From NCBI RefSeq assembly GCF_000003605.2, contig NW_003142840.1, forward strand, positions 14,697 through 31,148: a DNA stretch of 16,452 bases, read 5' to 3'. The notes under the pieces were generated by a model, which was given only the letters and a program-made list of their open reading frames with translations, had not been told where the DNA came from and did not search any database. Position numbers and translations under genes: made by a program. The stretch is from Saccoglossus kowalevskii (Eukaryota; Hemichordata; Enteropneusta; Harrimaniidae). Below, piece by piece: positions 8,598 through 16,452 of the stretch (its first letter is position 1; every line of letters starts with the position of its first letter).

Positions 8598-9585
8598 CAT
8601 CTGCCGTAATGGTTACATGTTAGCATCTGTCGTAATGGTTACATTTTAGCATCTGTCGTAATGGTTACATGTTAGCATCTGCCGTAATGGTTACATGTTA
8701 TCATCTGTCGTAATGGTTACATATCAGCATCTATCGTAATGGTTACATGTTATCATCTGCCGTAATGGTTACATGTTAGCATCTGCCATAATGGTTACAT
8801 GTTATCATCTGTCGCAATGGTTACATATCAGCATCTATCGTAATGGTTACATGTTATCAACTGTCGTAATGGTTACATGTTAGCATCTGCCGTAATGGTT
8901 ACATGTTATCATCTGTCGTAATGGTTACATATCAGCATCTATCGTAATGGTTACATGTTGTCATCTGTCGTAATGGTTACATGTTAGCATCTGCCGTAAT
9001 GGTTACATTTTATCATCTGCCGTAATGGTTACATGTTAGCATCTGTCGTAATGGTTACATGTTATAATCTGTCGTAATGGTTACATATCAGCATCTATCG
9101 TAATGGTTACACGTTATCATATGCCGTAATGGTTACATATCAGCATCTATCGTAATGGTTACACGTTATCATATACCGTAATGGTTACATGTTATCATCT
9201 GTCGTAATGGTTACACGTTATCATCTGCTGTAATGGTTACATATCAGCATCTATCGTAATGGTTACATGTTGTCATCTGTCGTAATGGTTACATGTTAGC
9301 ATCTGCCGTAATGGTTACATTTTATCATCTGTCGTAATGGTTACATGTTAGCATCTGTCGTAATGGTTACATGTTATAATCTGTCGTAATGGTTACATGT
9401 TAGCATCTGTCGTAATGGTTACATGTTATCATCTGTCGTAATGGTTACATATCAGCATCTATCGTAATGGTTACACGTTATCATATGCCGTAATGGTTAC
9501 ATGTTATCATTTGTCGTAATGGTTACACGTTATCATCTGCTGTAATGGTTACATGTCTGCATCTGTCGTGGTTGTTACATGTTAG
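8598..9585 (+). repeat. 26-bp minisatellite, uniform compartment (38 units)
   Basis: Thirty-eight head-to-tail 26-bp units in exact register from 8598 to 9585. Each starts CATCT(G/A)(T/C)CG and carries the core GTAATGGTTACATGTTA. Units differ in a few diagnostic places: CTGTCG/CTGCCG/CTATCG at the start, and GTTAG/GTTAT/ATCAG at the end. A unit ending ATATCAG is always followed by one starting CATCTATCG, so these form locked pairs. The period is not a multiple of three and the unit carries TAA/TAG, so it is non-coding. There are no non-repeat spacers, so it is not a CRISPR array. Confidence 0.95.
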
Positions 9586-10558
9586 CATATTACGTATTGG
9601 TTACACTGTTAGGACCTATCATAATGGTAACACATTATCATCTGTCGTAATGATTACACGTTATCATCTGCCGTAATGGTTACATGTTATCTCTCGTAAT
9701 GATTACACGTTATCATCTGCCGTAATGATTACATGTTATCATCTGCCGTAATGATTACATGTTATCTGCCGTAATGGTTACATGTTAGCATATTACGTAT
9801 TTGTTACACTGTTAAGACCTGACATAGTGATTACACATTATCATCTGCCGTAGTGGTTACACGTTATCATCTGTCGTAATGATTACACGTTATCATCTGC
9901 CGTAATGATTACATGTTATCTGCCGTAATGGTTACATGTTATCTGCCGTAATGATTACATGTTATATGCCGTAATGGTTACATGTTAGCATATTACGTAT
10001 TTGTTACACTGTTAGGACCTGTCATAGTGATTACACATTATCATCTGCCGTAGTGGTTACACGTTATCATCTGTCGTAATGATTACACGTTATCATCTGC
10101 CGTAATGATTACATGTTATCATCTGCCGTAATGATTACATGTTATCTGTCGTAACGGTTACATGTCATCTGCCGTAATGATTACATGTTATCTGCCGTAA
10201 TGATTACATGTTATCTGCCGTAATGGTTACATGTTAGCATATTACGTATTTGTTACACTGTTAGGACCTGTCATAGTGATTACACATTATCATCTGCCGT
10301 AGTGGTTACACGTTATCATCTGTCGTAATGATTACACGTTATCATCTGCCGTAATGATTACATGTTATCATCTGCCGTAATGATTACATGTTATCTGCCG
10401 TAATGGTTACATGTCATCTGCCGTAATGATTACATGTTATCTGCCGTAATGATTACATGTTATCTGCCGTAATGGTTACATGTTAGCATATTACGTATTT
10501 GTTACACTGTTAGGACCTGTCATAGTGATTACACATTATCATCTGCCGTAGTGGTTAG
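9586..10558 (+). repeat. Same minisatellite, higher-order repeat compartment
   Basis: From 9586 the array is organised in blocks beginning CATATTACGTAT: 9586-9788 (203 bp), 9789-9988 (200 bp), 9989-10237 (249 bp), 10238-10486 (249 bp) and a truncated copy 10487-10558. Each block contains a degenerate leader (TTACACTGTTAGGACC), then 26-bp units, then shortened 23-bp units that lost three bases of ATCATCTG. The two 249-bp blocks differ at two positions by my reading. Most cores here are GTAATGATTAC rather than GTAATGGTTAC. Confidence 0.93.
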
Positions 10559-10737
10559 TTGTAAGTATTTTTGTAATGTTACATGTTAATATCTGTCTAT
10601 TCTATACCAGCTGATGGTATGTTACAGATACAATATAGATAAGTAATTGTTAACACTATTGTATTGGTACATGTTGATGATGTACTGGGTTACAATACAA
10701 CATGAACTAAAATAAAATGAAAATCTCTAATGCTTAA

Positions 10738-10888
10738 AGGGGCACTTCCAGTCAAGTCTAATCTCACAACAAATTTACTTTCTGGATATGGATAATGGAT
10801 AACAAAAGATAGATTAACTTTGTAAGCAACATAAACAAAAGTGCCCCATGGTTCTTTGGTGCAATCCCTGGGCTTGGGAGATTCCCCT
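10738..10888. mobile_element. TTAA-flanked MITE, 151 bp
   Basis: TTAA (10734-10737) is followed by AGGGGCACTTCC. The other end is GGGAGATTCCCCT followed by TTAA (10889-10892). The ends are inverted: AGGGG/CCCCT exactly, extending imperfectly to about 12-16 bases. A nested 9-bp inverted pair, GGGGCACTT (10739-10747) and AAGTGCCCC (10839-10847), lies inside. The short length, lack of coding capacity and TTAA duplication fit a non-autonomous piggyBac-type element; the superfamily is inferred from the TTAA target only. Confidence 0.6.
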
Positions 10889-11423
10889 TTAAGTTCGCCG
10901 TTTGTTTTGGTATGTAAAATACTAACCAGTATTATTGTTTTCATGTTTCGTACAACGAATACTACTAGTATACATTTATTTACGGCAAGAGAAAAATGAG
11001 AATTCATGATCTTGTCACTGTAGTTCCATTAGTAAATTTGTTCAAAACTTACTAAGAATCTCAAGGCCAGTTATTACAAATTACATTATAATGATGTATA
11101 TGGGTATAGATTGTCGTTTCTTGTTTCAAAATCATCACATTTACTAACAATCACCATGGCGACAATAACTTTATAATTCGTAGTAATCATTGTGTTTGTA
11201 CTCATAAATGTTACTGGGATCGCATCATCACATTATCAAATATAGAATATTAAATTATACATCTTTATTTCAATCTATATATATATATATCTGAAAATCC
11301 TGCACACAATGGACGTTTGTATGATCGTTGTAGAAATTGTTCTCATAACTTAAATTAAAATTGTAGATAGACAGTATAAGATTAGCTACATAATGAGCAT
11401 TTAATCTAATGACTGACATCGTG

Positions 11424-11500
11424 TTCCAGATAGTTTAATGGACAACGTGTATGTGAAAACGCACCTTGTTTAAGCCCTAATTTCGAACCCAGGCTTTGTT
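11424..11500 (+). repeat. Possible tRNA-derived SINE remnant
   Basis: TAGTTTAATGG (11431-11441) resembles a Pol III A box, and TTCGAACCC (11482-11490) resembles a B box. They are 51 bases apart, compatible with a tRNA body plus insertions. A GTGT/ACGC stem could stand for an anticodon arm. The acceptor stem does not pair convincingly, so a working tRNA is unlikely. Confidence 0.2.
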
Positions 11501-11543
11501 GTTTCTTCCGTTAAACACAGTAAATCTTGGTCACTCACGTGAT

Positions 11544-11613
11544 CGTATAAGCGTCCGAGGGCAATTTATGAGAACGAAGGCGTATAAAAGACTTTGCATA
11601 ATTTATGAGAACG
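11544..11613 (+). repeat. 37-bp tandem duplication carrying TATA motifs
   Basis: CGTATAA occurs at 11544 and 11581, and AATTTATGAGAACG at 11563 and 11600, both exactly 37 bp apart. The second copy has CGTATAAAAG, a good TATA box. No gene start is visible downstream on the plus strand. Confidence 0.6.
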
Positions 11614-12024
11614 GATTTGAGTTGAAAAACAGACTGTAGAACAGAGCTAGAATGAAGCATTCTGATCGAGAAGCACTAGATGGGTTTTGAAGTTTAACAA
11701 ATACTAGACATTATACAAACTACTTGAAGCTAATGATAATACCAAATTGATACGAACAACTTCTAATTTTATGAAAAAGAGAAATACTTTTGTTTGACAT
11801 TAGACTATTGACAGCTAATCTTAGTTAAAGTATAAAAAACAGCATTCTGTCTGGTTGAATTTCGTTTTTGTAAAAAAAATGTACTTCTGGTAAGAAAATA
11901 TTCGATACAGCCATGTAACGTTGGCTATGTTCGGCTTCACTGACGACATTATTTTCAATGGACGGCTGTGGTGTTATTTCTAAATATTACAGTTCTAGCT
12001 GAAACGAAAACAAGTAAAACACTA

Positions 12025-12038
12025 GTCGTCATGGAAAC
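12025..12038. promoter_or_regulatory. RFX X-box-like site
   Basis: GTCGTCATGGAAAC fits all positions of GTHNYYATRRNAAC. A weaker relative, ATCACCATGGCGAC, is at 11150-11163. Neither is near a supported transcription start. Confidence 0.25.
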
Positions 12039-12797
12039 ACACTGCCTGTCACTATGTTATTTTCATCTCAAGTATGAGTTATGATTTATACTATTTGAAC
12101 ATTTGCCAAGTATGCATAGTCCTAACGTTAAGGTTGTTTAGTAAAGTACCTATATTGTAACGTCCACTTAAGATCATTTAGAGTCATAACTAACATATTT
12201 CAGACATTTAAACACTGTTATAAATACATTCGTATGCTCACGTGGCTGACAAATCATGTGATAAACCCAGTACAACTTTACATTACGAAGATAAACCCTA
12301 ATACAACTTAGAATTGCGCAGTGAATTCAATACCTGATTACGGCGTCTACGTGACAAGAGACTGTCATGAGTTCCACTCTACTAATGCAATAAAACCCTA
12401 TCGGCATTAAAATATTGGTACAGTGTACTAAGTCGTCGTCGACATTCGTGTCTGAAACAATAGGAACAGTTCTATTGTATAACATGGTTTAAGCGTACAT
12501 ACATGACCACTGTATGTAAAAGCTAATATAATTAAAAGCAATTGAAGTGTTCCTGCACACAATAGAACACACCGTATTCTGTCCCATACAGACGGGCAAA
12601 CACTTCAATTCAGGCATGTTACATTGTTTACTCAGTCGCCAAACATTACATTGTTTGCATGAACAATCACAGTAAATACGCATACCATCGCTGTGTGCAC
12701 AGATACGCAATCAACTAGTCCGTGAAATCACTTCTATTCCATATCTATGATTACAGAATACGTTCAAATTATTTTCATATAATTTCGTCAATGTTAT

Positions 12798-14135
12798 TTA
12801 GTGTTTTCCGACCGATGCATTTTTCTTCTTGAAATCAAATAAATCCACGTCGCCTTTGGGAGCTCTCATTTCAGGAGGGTCATATCCACGCAGATAGCGA
12901 CATTTTCTCACATCGTTCCATATTTCTTGAACTTCTTCCTGCGACAATTCACCTTTTCGGGGTTTATCTTTTTTCGTCGTGGCGTCCATGGCATTGACAG
13001 CTACAGACCTTCGTCTCTGGTGGTCCACGGAGCTAACATCTTTTTCCAGCGAAATAGAACTTGTGCGTCTTCGCCGCTCCGTAGCGGGTTCTATTTCTTC
13101 CGGAAGCGATTCAAGCCTGTATCCAGACATAGATTGGTCACTTTTCATTCTGTTAAGTTGTCGTGGTTTGTTTTTTCCTGCACCACCACCTTTACTGCCT
13201 TTGGAAGCCATGATGACGTCGTCTTGTTTGTAGTGTAACTGATCTGTAACTTCACTATAGCACAAAGGTCGTGTTGTATTTTCGGACAGATTTTGGTTAC
13301 CCTGTAACGAAGGCACGTCTGATACACGAGAACCCTGATCCAAACAACGACTGGTAGTTGAGGGCAGGATCATCTGATCGTTGCTATAAGTGGTTTCACG
13401 TTCCCCGGATTTGTCATTGTCAGGAGTGTAATGCACTAAGGAACGTTCTCTCCATTCTCTGGCAAATCTTTCGGCTAACTCAAAGGGTCTGTCTTTACTC
13501 TTTCCATTGTAAGGTGTTTGCTCCGTTACACGTAGTTTCTCGTCAACGTATGGAGTTTCCTCTGTTACCGGCGTTACATGTATTCTTTCGTCAGCGATTA
13601 GGGTGTTAGTATTTCCCTGGTGATTACATTCAGTCAATTTATCTTTATCAATTTTAGTACCCCGTATCAGTTGTTCAAAACTTTCCGCGTTTCGTTTTTC
13701 CCGTTCTCTCTGTTTCTTGTCTAGGATATTTCTCTGTGACAGGAGTGATATTCGTTTTCGGTAATGAGCTGGTGGCGTTAAATTGGGAAGACTCACTCGT
13801 TTTTCACAATTTACCAGTCCTGGCATATTTATTTTCCCGTCGAGGTGCTTCATGTCAGAACTTAGCTTATACGACTGCTGGCTTGACCGTCGTTTTGGCC
13901 GATCTGAATTCATTGATGGAAACTCTTCCTTGCCTTTAAATGACGTAAGTTGATATTCTAGTATACACTGATCTCGCTTAATATTATCCGTTAATACGGC
14001 AATATTATCTAGTTGATATCGCAGTCTTGCTTCTAACACACGAAGATAAGAGTATGTTGAATTGCGGCTAGGGTAAATCACCTGCAACCTGTTATCTTCT
14101 CCGTTTGTTACTGAAACAAGTCTTTCTAAATTCAT
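12798..14135 (-). CDS. Basic, largely disordered protein of unknown function
   Basis: An uninterrupted minus-strand frame runs from 14240 to the TAA at 12798-12800 (480 codons). I choose Met36 (14133-14135, MNLERLVSV), giving 445 residues. It has A at -3, and ten bases upstream lies an excellent splice acceptor (CTTTACTTTGCCAG, ending at 14146 on the minus strand), so the first 35 codons are probably intron. Numbered from the upstream Met: 60-100 a helical, possibly coiled-coil stretch (LRVLEARLRYQL...); 160-193 a highly charged helix (KKQREREKR); 225-247 a short repeat (VTEETPY, VTEQTPY); 388-412 two basic Ser motifs, RRRRTSSIS and RRRSVAV, typical kinase targets; 430-480 the most structured-looking tail (EEVQEIWNDVRKCRYLRGYD, then PPEMRAPKG). 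No catalytic motif, signal peptide or membrane segment is seen. I do not recognise the family. An internal Met344 in an ideal context (ATCATGG) begins MASKGSKGGGAGKN and could start a 137-residue form. Confidence 0.75.
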   Translation of the reverse strand: MNLERLVSVTNGEDNRLQVIYPSRNSTYSYLRVLEARLRYQLDNIAVLTDNIKRDQCILEYQLTSFKGKEEFPSMNSDRPKRRSSQQSYKLSSDMKHLDGKINMPGLVNCEKRVSLPNLTPPAHYRKRISLLSQRNILDKKQREREKRNAESFEQLIRGTKIDKDKLTECNHQGNTNTLIADERIHVTPVTEETPYVDEKLRVTEQTPYNGKSKDRPFELAERFAREWRERSLVHYTPDNDKSGERETTYSNDQMILPSTTSRCLDQGSRVSDVPSLQGNQNLSENTTRPLCYSEVTDQLHYKQDDVIMASKGSKGGGAGKNKPRQLNRMKSDQSMSGYRLESLPEEIEPATERRRRTSSISLEKDVSSVDHQRRRSVAVNAMDATTKKDKPRKGELSQEEVQEIWNDVRKCRYLRGYDPPEMRAPKGDVDLFDFKKKNASVGKH

Positions 14136-14145
14136 TTTAAATCTC

Positions 14146-14160
14146 CTGGCAAAGTAAAGT
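14146..14160 (-). other. Likely splice acceptor before the minus-strand CDS
   Basis: Read on the minus strand, a pyrimidine-rich ACACTTTACTTTGCCAG ends at 14146 and is followed by GAGATTTAAA and the ATG at 14135. This predicts a non-coding or short upstream exon further right and makes codons before Met36 intronic. The matching donor was not found by eye. Confidence 0.45.
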
Positions 14161-14240
14161 GTAGCGTGTAATGAAATGTACGTATTATCATACACAGAGT
14201 GGATCTCAATCATGCCTGGGGCAAGCAATGCTGATACCAT

Positions 14241-14935
14241 ACACTGTCGCTTGTTTCTTTCTATTGCCTATTATGCTTGACAACAATGGTTGTGTTATTG
14301 TCACTATACTAAACGATGCACAATTTCGGGTCTTTATTCTTGTTTATTATAAACTGTTTTGTCATTTCTTGTTCAAACATGCATAGAATGGGTGCAGTAA
14401 TTGTCGGTGTACAGGTGTCCGGAACCGTCCAGCCATGCAATCAGAACATACACACTTCGCTACGCGTGTGGGATCAACACATCGCAACAGAAACATTCAA
14501 AGGCTGTTAGTAACCCACACTCTTTACTGTCAGAAGCCGGTGTTATATCGGATTTATACAGAGGGTTGCACAATTTACTCAACGTTTAGTGGTACATATG
14601 ACTTCGTTGAGGTTGTTGTTATTATATCAGTATTATGGATTCCTCTCATATTTTGTCATTTAACGGCGCACTGCGGCGAGAGTCGACTGTTTCGGGATAG
14701 GTGGGCGTGGATACAACACGAGAAATATCTCAAATTTACTCGGATAGAGTAATCATTTTCCCCAAAAACAATAACTGTCCAATAACATCCAAAACGGGAA
14801 ACGTGTTAGTGGTCATTTCACATGCACTTTAAAGGGCGGCAGTCGTCGCGCCACGCATGTGCGAGATATATGGATCTCGTATACATTAAAGATTATGGAT
14901 TCCTGATGCACGTCATTTTATTTTTCAGATTGTAT
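14241..14935. other. Upstream flank of the minus-strand gene
   Basis: Several plus-strand open frames overlap here (14171-14752), but none has a domain pattern. Between about 14640 and 14870 the stretch has more CpG than its surroundings (GGCGCACTGCGGCGAG, GTCGTCGCGCCACGC), which may mark the promoter or first exon of the minus-strand gene. ATTATGGATTCCT occurs twice (14632 and 14892). Confidence 0.35.
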
Positions 14936-15182
14936 TGAAAATGGCTGACTGGCTGCCATTTTGTTTAAATGAATGCGCTTCTAGAGCCATATCTCAGATA
15001 TGCTTTGACTGATTATGTTCAAATTTTATATATACGTTTTACATTAAGTTATAGATATTCAAAATGGCCGACTGGTGGCCATTTTGTTTTAATTAATGCT
15101 GTTCCAGAGCACTATTTTTCAATATGGACAAGTACTCATTTGACGATCATATACAAGATGTCAATCATTTTAATACTAAAAA
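14936..15182. repeat. 123-bp tandem duplication with ATGGC palindromes
   Basis: AAAATGGCTGACTGG begins at 14938 and AAAATGGCCGACTGG at 15061, 123 bp apart. The 70 or so bases after each align (ATTTTGTTTAAATGAATGC against ATTTTGTTTTAATTAATGC; CTAGAGC against CCAGAGC), with later parts more diverged. The second copy holds a perfect inverted repeat, CAAAATGGCC (15060-15069) and GGCCATTTTG (15077-15086), around GACTGGT. The first keeps AAAATGGC and GCCATTTT. AAAATGGC is the YY1 core. Confidence 0.65.
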
Positions 15183-16148
15183 TTCATCATAATCAAGCAT
15201 CATCTTCTGGATCCATACTATATTACTATAAGCAAAACTATATATTTTAGATTTGATAACTAACAGGGACTGTGCCATGCATGGCTTGTTTTCTCTTGAG
15301 TTGCATTTGGTGTCAGTGACAATGAACAACTCTGTCCGTGAAATGTTATGATTATGATTAAATAAATATATGATAATATGAAATACTCAGCACTAGCTTT
15401 ATGCTTCTAATATGATGTAAAACCTGGTCTGATATACTGTACGCGTGTCAGGTAGACTCTGCTGTACTTTCAAATCACATTGCTCCAAAACTCTGCCTTG
15501 CTATTCAATAATGGTATTACAAGACAAGAGTGATTTGTATACAATTTCAAACATACTAATACTCACAACCTCAGATGTCACTTATTTACAGAAAGTGTGC
15601 TGAGTAACACGATAGGAACGTGCATGCTACTAGCTATTCACAGTATAAATTCAAGCAGGGCTTGTGGCACAAACAAATTTCTTTCATGTTTTTGTCTCAT
15701 TATCAAAGATTTGAATAATGTTTACTGTTTCACTGATTTTTGCATAATGCAATACTGACAGATGGCGATCTCAGCTTCGATGTGCACTACTGATAAAGGT
15801 TTTGTGTACCAACTTAGTTATAGGTTTGCAAAGTGATGAGACCAATTGGAAATGGTTAGCGTAACACGTCCTTTTTCCTAAAATACATCTGATAATTTAT
15901 TGAGCAATGATAATTAAAAGTACTGGTTCATAGATGATATAAAGTATTTTAATAGACCAGTATTGCCCTAGCAACTTGCAGTATTTGGGTGATATACTAA
16001 GGTGAACAGACATACAAACATATATTACAATAACTGTCTTATCTATTGTACATGGACAATGTACGAGGCGCGGAATGTAAATTTATTATTTTGTGTATAC
16101 TAGAAGAAAACGTACTAATAATTCAAAATTACGTACGTATTGGAGGCC
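15183..16148. other. AT-rich intergenic stretch
   Basis: No coding exon recognised. ATTGCCCTAGCAAC at 15962-15975 resembles the spaced form of an RFX site (RTTGCC, two bases, AGCAAC). Confidence 0.45.
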
Positions 16149-16452
16149 GTGGCGTGTGTGTTTTAAAATGGTGTGTGCATTTAAAAAAAAACGGCGTGAC
16201 TGTGCGTTTTAATGGTATGTGCTTTAAAAAATCATGTGTGTATATTAAATGGCGTGGGTGTTTTTAAAAACGTGTGTTTTAAAAATGACGTGTGAAGTAA
16301 AAATGATGTGTGTCTTAAAATGACGTGTGTGTTTACAATTATGTGTATTTAAAAAAAACGTGTGTGTTTAAAAGGACACGTGTATTTTAAAAATAATGTG
16401 TGTTTAAAAACATTACGTGTGTGTAAAAACGATGCGTGTGTTTAAAAACGAC
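16149..16452 (+). repeat. Degenerate 17-22 bp tandem repeat, runs off right edge
   Basis: About 16 variable units with consensus near CGTGTGTGTTTAAAAATGA, in which a GTGTGTG run is followed by TTTAAA and A-runs. Unit length varies by a few bases, so no frame is kept. The open frame at 16046-16267 is a by-product. The array becomes more regular toward 16452 and presumably continues beyond it. Confidence 0.8.

Larger units (their letters stand above)
10893..12797. other. AT-rich intergenic stretch
   Basis: No supported coding sequence. It contains a short (TA)n run at about 11278-11291, a possible tRNA-derived SINE remnant (11424-11500), a 37-bp tandem duplication (11544-11613) and two X-box-like motifs (11150-11163 and 12025-12038). 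The minus-strand gene's 3' UTR must lie at the right end, but I see no strong TTTATT (AATAAA complement) within 400 bases after its stop. The small minus-strand open frame at 12489-12710 shows no family signal. Confidence 0.5.

Noticed and set aside
8598-10558. CRISPR array (short regular repeats)
   Set aside because: Units are directly adjacent with no unique spacers, the units vary along their whole length, and the surroundings are eukaryotic.
10690-11007. 105-codon minus-strand ORF
   Set aside because: It spans the MITE and both of its TTAA borders, so most of it is mobile-element sequence read by chance.
11424-11500. Functional tRNA gene
   Set aside because: A- and B-box-like motifs are present, but the acceptor and T stems do not pair well and the spacing is long.
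12927-13939. Plus-strand ORFs opposite the minus-strand gene
   Set aside because: They are antisense shadows of the 480-codon frame and show no family signatures.
14171-14752. Cluster of plus-strand ORFs of 60-105 codons
   Set aside because: Mutually overlapping frames, no domain pattern and no splice support; better explained as flank of the minus-strand gene.

Overview
The window looks like nuclear DNA of an invertebrate animal, most likely marine. It is AT-rich and has low gene density. It contains spliced coding exons with canonical GT..AG borders, an extracellular discoidin (F5/8 type C) domain, an intronless animal-type EamA/DMT transporter, long minisatellites, a TTAA-flanked MITE and a dispersed repeat of a style common in marine invertebrate genomes. 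No operons, bacterial-style genes, phage genes or transposase/reverse transcriptase genes are visible. The species cannot be named from the sequence.

Layout. Bases 1-141 hold a short open frame running in from the left edge, possibly the 3' end of a gene. Bases 980-2367 hold the last three exons of a secreted or membrane protein ending in one discoidin domain, with a poly(A) signal at 2468. After an empty stretch, a CRE + TATA promoter (about 3610-3785) and a 5' leader with upstream ORFs precede the intronless 365-residue ten-helix DMT-family transporter at 3968-5065. Its stop codon is embedded in an AATAAA signal and is followed almost at once by an 18-bp minisatellite (5096-5642). Bases 5643-8597 are mostly non-coding, with a perfect RFX-type X-box palindrome, a doubled ETS site, a dispersed repeat remnant and a small 48-bp tandem repeat.

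Bases 8598-10558 are a two-compartment minisatellite. The first part is 38 uniform 26-bp units. The second is built from 200-249-bp higher-order repeats whose two newest full copies are almost identical. A TTAA-flanked MITE lies at 10738-10888. On the minus strand, 12798-14135 (open up to 14240) encodes a basic, apparently disordered protein of unknown function. Its upstream side carries a moderately CpG-rich stretch and a 123-bp tandem duplication built around ATGGC palindromes. The right edge enters another degenerate GTGTG/TTTAAA tandem repeat.

The three main genes show no sign of working together; this is ordinary animal intergenic and genic DNA. I found no convincing new multi-gene system. 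The most unusual features are the hierarchical 26-bp satellite with an improving homeodomain-like palindrome, the open reading frame that continues in frame past the transporter stop codon through the 18-bp minisatellite, and the unrecognised minus-strand protein.
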